Positions 60,618-64,000 of a DNA stretch of 64,000 nucleotides are shown here, piece after piece (positions within the stretch are counted from its first letter, which is position 1; each line of letters begins with the position of its first letter). A program made the translations under genes and the position numbers. The notes beneath the pieces were generated by a model. That model was not told the DNA's origin. It ran no database searches and worked only from the letters and a program-made list of their open reading frames with translations. This DNA comes from Mucilaginibacter sp. (GTDB taxonomy: Bacteria > Bacteroidota > Bacteroidia > Sphingobacteriales > Sphingobacteriaceae). The stretch is from NCBI GenBank assembly GCA_031292485.1, contig JARLHA010000032.1, forward strand, positions 124,001 through 188,000, given 5' to 3'.

Positions 60618-60694
60618 GCATACAGAAATGAAAAGAATGGAAACGACGGATGAGTTTCACATTCAAGCTTCAATCCCCGAAAGCTATGAATAAT

Positions 60695-60865
60695 ATTTAT
60701 GCTGAGGCAGGTCTTCTGACTTACTCCCCTCCTGCCCGGCCTTCCCGCCCCGAAAATATCGGAACAGTGGCATTTGATTGGGCATTGGTTTTGGAGCTTA
60801 CAGCTGCGGGACAGTTACGGAATTACACCGTATTCCCTTTTAATCATCCGTTAAATAATAGCGGA
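60695..60865 (-). ncRNA. Cobalamin riboswitch
   Basis: The minus strand carries GGTGTAATTCCGTAACTGTC, then CCGCAGCTGTAAGC (60794-60830), the conserved B12 core, and AAGTCAGAAGACCTGCC (60706-60722), the B12-box end. The intervening paired elements are present. The aptamer lies 100 bases before the TonB receptor start and controls its expression. Exact ends are approximate. Confidence 0.93.
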
Positions 60866-61026
60866 TAAACCAAAGCGATGCAAAAGTAGGATAAGATAGT
60901 GTAAACGCAAAGCTGATTTGTACATTTAAATAAATTGCTGTTTCCCGATTTGAATTCGATAATTTTATATCCCAATTTAACACCATACCTGCTTTCCGAA
61001 CTTCATGAATTAAAAACACGTTGTGT

Positions 61027-62844
61027 ATGTATTTCTCCAGGGCATTGTTTATTACCTTTTTTTTCATTTTTTTGCTGGCAAAGGTTATCTATGCTCAAAA
61101 AGACCGTAAATCCGGTTCCGGCGTAGCTATTCATTATGTGCTTAAAGCGGATACGGCAGATCTTTCAGGATATGATATAGAAATTCACGTGCAAAATGCA
61201 CCTCATCATTTTCAGCTCGCCATGGCCACCCACCACGAATATGACGACCGTTTCTGGCGTTATGTGCAAAATTTTAAGGTTGAAACATCGGCCGGTTTGA
61301 TAGGTTTTGCAAAAAAAGATAGTGCATTGTGGGACATTTCGATTCCGGGCAACAGCGCTGATATTTCCTACCGTATCCAATTGCCAAATACGCCCCGATT
61401 TGCACACCAGCCTTTTCTAAGCGCCAATGGCGGTTTGCTGGGCGACGTACATTCATTTATGTATCTGGTTGGACATGTTTATCAACCCTCATATGTACAT
61501 TTTCAACTTCCGGCTGGCTGGCAAATTGCTACCGGGTTGGCAAAAACAGCTCAGGCCAATATCTTCAGGGCATCTTCGGCTATTGAGTTGCTTGATTGCC
61601 CGGTGTTGGTTGGGCATTTGCATCAATGGAAATTTATCGTAAACGAAGTGCCCCATTTGGTTGCTTATCTGCCGGTTAGTAACAAGCTCCATTTTGATTC
61701 TGCATTACTGGTGAAAAATATCCAACAGATTGTCATCCAGACTGCACGTCTATTCGGCGGCATTCCATACAAAAATTATGTATTTCTTTTTGAAGATGGG
61801 GTTAACGGTGCCCTGGAACATGCAAATTCGGTAACTATTGGTGCCGCCGACACACTGCTAACCCATAATATGCAGGAAATGTATGGCGAAATCGCCCACG
61901 AGTTTTCACATTCATGGAATTTGGTTCGGATAAAACCGGCTGATTACACTGACCTTAATTATGGTCCGCAAGAGCGCTCTGCCGGGCTTTGGTTTAGCGA
62001 AGGGCTGGCTATGTTTTATGCTGACCTGCTGCCCCGCAGGGCCGGGTTGTATGTTGAAGATAAAACACGTTTGGCACATTTAAATGCTTTGATCAGCAGG
62101 TATTATGCCGACACCGGCAATATGGTAATCGCCCCGGCGAAGGTAAGCCTTGCCTCCAACGATGACCCCGGGTCGTTGGGTGACTATGCCGCCAGTGTTC
62201 ATTTACAGGGCGAATTAATTGGAAGTATGCTGGATATGCTGATCAGAAGTTCAACCAACGGCAGGCACTCCTTTGATGATGTAATGCGGTTGATGTTCAA
62301 ACGTCATGGCAAAAACAAAGGCTTTTATGCAAAGGATGTGGAACAAATTGTAACAGATGTTTGCAGGGATAATGAGGTACATAAATTCTTTAGAAATTAC
62401 GTGTATCAAGGCAAGTCGATTGATTTCAATAAATATCTCAGATTAATAGGTTTGCGATTACAACTTTCTTATCAAGCGGCTATAAACAACAAGGGACAGT
62501 TAATTGGCGACAACCGTATTTACATATGGCGCCCGCACGATGATACGCTTTATCACCTGATCCTGACCTCTTCGTCGGGGTGCTGGACCAAAGCAGGTGT
62601 TCACACAGGAAATACTATCCTGTCAATTAACGATCAGCCAATTAAAACCCGGGCGTCCTTCTATAACGTTGTTAATAAACTGAAAATTGACGATAAAGTA
62701 ATTATGGAGGTTAAACAGCCGGATGGAATACATAAAATACCGATAACGGTGTCAGGCTATCAAATTCCTGTCACACAAATCACTAAAATTGAGTGCCGCG
62801 CCCCCGTGCAAAAACTATATCAGCAATGGGATAATGGAAAGTAG
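61027..62844 (+). CDS. M61-family glycyl aminopeptidase with PDZ domain
   Basis: From the ATG at 61027 (605 residues) the protein starts with a signal peptide (ALFITFFFIFLLAKVIYA). The zinc motif HEFSHSWN with Glu in WFSEGLAMFY forms the M61 gluzincin site. The N-terminal half carries the M61 beta domain (IEIHVQNAPHHFQLAMATHH). A C-terminal PDZ-like domain follows (SSSGCWTKAGVHTGNTILSINDQPI). It should cleave N-terminal glycine peptides in the periplasm. The gene is divergent from the B12 operon. Confidence 0.9.
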   Translation: MYFSRALFITFFFIFLLAKVIYAQKDRKSGSGVAIHYVLKADTADLSGYDIEIHVQNAPHHFQLAMATHHEYDDRFWRYVQNFKVETSAGLIGFAKKDSALWDISIPGNSADISYRIQLPNTPRFAHQPFLSANGGLLGDVHSFMYLVGHVYQPSYVHFQLPAGWQIATGLAKTAQANIFRASSAIELLDCPVLVGHLHQWKFIVNEVPHLVAYLPVSNKLHFDSALLVKNIQQIVIQTARLFGGIPYKNYVFLFEDGVNGALEHANSVTIGAADTLLTHNMQEMYGEIAHEFSHSWNLVRIKPADYTDLNYGPQERSAGLWFSEGLAMFYADLLPRRAGLYVEDKTRLAHLNALISRYYADTGNMVIAPAKVSLASNDDPGSLGDYAASVHLQGELIGSMLDMLIRSSTNGRHSFDDVMRLMFKRHGKNKGFYAKDVEQIVTDVCRDNEVHKFFRNYVYQGKSIDFNKYLRLIGLRLQLSYQAAINNKGQLIGDNRIYIWRPHDDTLYHLILTSSSGCWTKAGVHTGNTILSINDQPIKTRASFYNVVNKLKIDDKVIMEVKQPDGIHKIPITVSGYQIPVTQITKIECRAPVQKLYQQWDNGK

Positions 62845-62907
62845 GCATTTCTTCTTCTATTCTTTAATTTGCATCTTTAATTTGCACGTTGCTAATAAAG
62901 TTACCTG

Positions 62908-64000
62908 ATGAAATATTTTTACACCTTATTTTTATTGATGGCAATCCTGTTTGCATCCGCTCAACAGCCGGATACTGTATTCCTGAAGAATTTACTGGAA
63001 ACACACCCCGAACTGTTCAGCCATATCCTCAGCCACCCTGCCCATAACGAAGTACAGATATTGTACACCCAAATCGACCGGGATGAAAACAATATTCCTC
63101 ATTTTACCTCCTATAGTTACAGGCTGAATGCCAATCATTATTTTTACCCGGCAAGTACCGTTAAACTGCCGACGGCGATTTTTGCCATGGAGAAATTAAA
63201 TGAGCTGAAAATACCCGGCTTAACTATCCAATCGGTAATGAAAACAGACAGTTCTTTTGCAGGGGAAACAAAGATGCTGAAGGATTCCCTGGCAAAAAAC
63301 AGCCTGCCGAGTATGGAACAATACATCAAAGAGATATTGCTGGTAAGTGATAATTTTGCCTATAACCGCCTTTATGAGTTTGTTGGCCGGGCGGAGATCA
63401 ATGATAAACTAAAAAAGTATAACCTCAACAATACCCGAATCATCGACCGGCTGGCTATTGGCGATGCTGGTGAAGGTACCAGGCATACAAACGCCATCGA
63501 TTTTTATAACGGCAACAAGCTTGTCTATCACCAACCGGCTCAATACGATCAGCGCGATTACCCGATACACCTTGACAATATGATCGTCGGTAAAGGTTAT
63601 ATGGATAGAAATGATAAACTGGTAATGAAGCCTTTTGATTTCAGCGATAAAAACGTGTATACCATCTCAGACCAGCAATCGGTATTAAAGCGCCTGCTTT
63701 TTCCGGAAGTTTACCCGGAAAATGACCGTTTTAATTTGACGCAGGAGCAGTACAAATTTATTTATCATTACATGAGTATGTTCCCAACAGAAAGCAAACA
63801 CCCAACTTACAAACAGCCGGAGTATTTCCCGGCCTATTGTAAATGGCTGTTTTATGGTGGTGACAGCACGGCGGTAATGGAACCTCACATCAGGATCTTT
63901 AACAAGATCGGCGACTCCTATGGCTTTGATATAGACAATGCCTACATCGTCGATTTTAAAAATAAAGTGGAATTCATTATCACTGCCGTAGTGCAATCCA
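62908..64000 (+). CDS. Class A beta-lactamase-like serine hydrolase, 3' end missing
   Basis: About 364 codons are in the window before the right edge. It begins with a signal peptide (FYTLFLLMAILFASAQ). The active-site triad of class A enzymes is present: Ser83 and Lys86 in PASTVKLP, Ser147-Asp148-Asn149 in LVSDNFAYN, and KIG where KTG is expected near residue 336. Most such Bacteroidota proteins are serine hydrolases of unknown substrate rather than proven beta-lactamases. It lies 64 bases after the M61 gene and may be cotranscribed. Confidence 0.85.
   Translation, partial: MKYFYTLFLLMAILFASAQQPDTVFLKNLLETHPELFSHILSHPAHNEVQILYTQIDRDENNIPHFTSYSYRLNANHYFYPASTVKLPTAIFAMEKLNELKIPGLTIQSVMKTDSSFAGETKMLKDSLAKNSLPSMEQYIKEILLVSDNFAYNRLYEFVGRAEINDKLKKYNLNNTRIIDRLAIGDAGEGTRHTNAIDFYNGNKLVYHQPAQYDQRDYPIHLDNMIVGKGYMDRNDKLVMKPFDFSDKNVYTISDQQSVLKRLLFPEVYPENDRFNLTQEQYKFIYHYMSMFPTESKHPTYKQPEYFPAYCKWLFYGGDSTAVMEPHIRIFNKIGDSYGFDIDNAYIVDFKNKVEFIITAVVQS

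Noticed and set aside
1..64000. CRISPR arrays, rRNA, tRNA, insertion sequences or prophage
   Set aside because: I found no regularly spaced direct repeats with unique spacers, no clover-leaf candidate with a TTCRANN arm, no transposase or integrase, and no phage structural gene.
62908..64000. Calling the last gene a clinical-type beta-lactamase
   Set aside because: The SxxK and SDN motifs are present but the third motif is KIG rather than KTG, and the spacing between motifs is larger; serine hydrolase is the safer call.

Overview
The window looks like ordinary chromosomal DNA from a member of the Bacteroidota, most likely a Sphingobacteriaceae bacterium close to Mucilaginibacter or Pedobacter. 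The evidence is moderate-to-low GC, few Shine-Dalgarno sequences (one striking exception, before hsp20), several sites matching the Bacteroidota sigma factor -7 element TAnnTTTG, Bacteroidota-type proteins (S24/XRE regulator, WXXGXW lipoprotein, SpmA-SpmB fusion, 640-residue B12-type TonB receptor), and many dispersed intergenic repeats. This assignment is inferred from gene content, not from a marker-gene comparison. I see no rRNA, tRNA, CRISPR array, complete insertion sequence or prophage.

Layout. 0-5 kb: an MpaB-family oxygenase cut by the window edge, a DUF2809 membrane protein, a WXXGXW lipoprotein, a 3-hydroxyacyl-CoA dehydrogenase, overlapping bioD/bioF, and a Spy-like secreted protein. 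5-8 kb: an S24-peptidase/XRE repressor faces a degenerate GIY-YIG protein across a 44-base near-perfect dyad; then a lipoprotein MsrB and a fasciclin protein. 7.7-20 kb: a very large protease/TolB-propeller/outer-membrane-barrel protein, PBP1A, PPK2, a class II cyclic-nucleotide phosphodiesterase, a GH1 beta-glucosidase, a TPR histidine kinase and glutaryl-CoA dehydrogenase. 20-29.7 kb: folB, glcD-like oxidase, MgtC, thioesterase, hsp20, a lipoprotein, yajQ, ppk1-ppx and ubiX, in a stretch dense with TCCGAAAT-type repeats. 29.7-33.5 kb: a compact mtaB-lgt-gtrA-inositol monophosphatase cluster. 33.5-43.3 kb: Nfu, purB and an RND efflux operon (tetR-tolC-adaptor-pump) followed by a second tetR. 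43.3-50 kb: small metabolic and stress genes, plus an orphan antitoxin followed by what reads as an internally deleted PIN toxin. 50-56 kb: MATE, HDAC-like, kynureninase, and an overlapping fRMsr-hydrolase-Aag operon. 56-64 kb: Dph6-like ATPase, Zn-less Sir2, then a cobalamin-riboswitch-controlled TonB receptor plus a DUF6580 membrane protein, an M61 peptidase and a class A beta-lactamase-like protein cut by the right edge.

How it fits together. Polyphosphate metabolism is represented three times (ppk2, ppk1, ppx). Methionine sulfoxide repair appears twice (msrB, fRMsr). Corrinoid uptake is a clear regulated unit with a riboswitch and a hairpin next to the start codon. The most unusual material lies between the genes: about ten distinct families of short, word-like repeats, some of which supply the stop codon, last codons or start codon of neighbouring genes. 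The best candidates for follow-up are the S24 repressor/degenerate GIY-YIG divergon, the repeat families, the PIN toxin scar, and a possible small RNA between ppx and ubiX.
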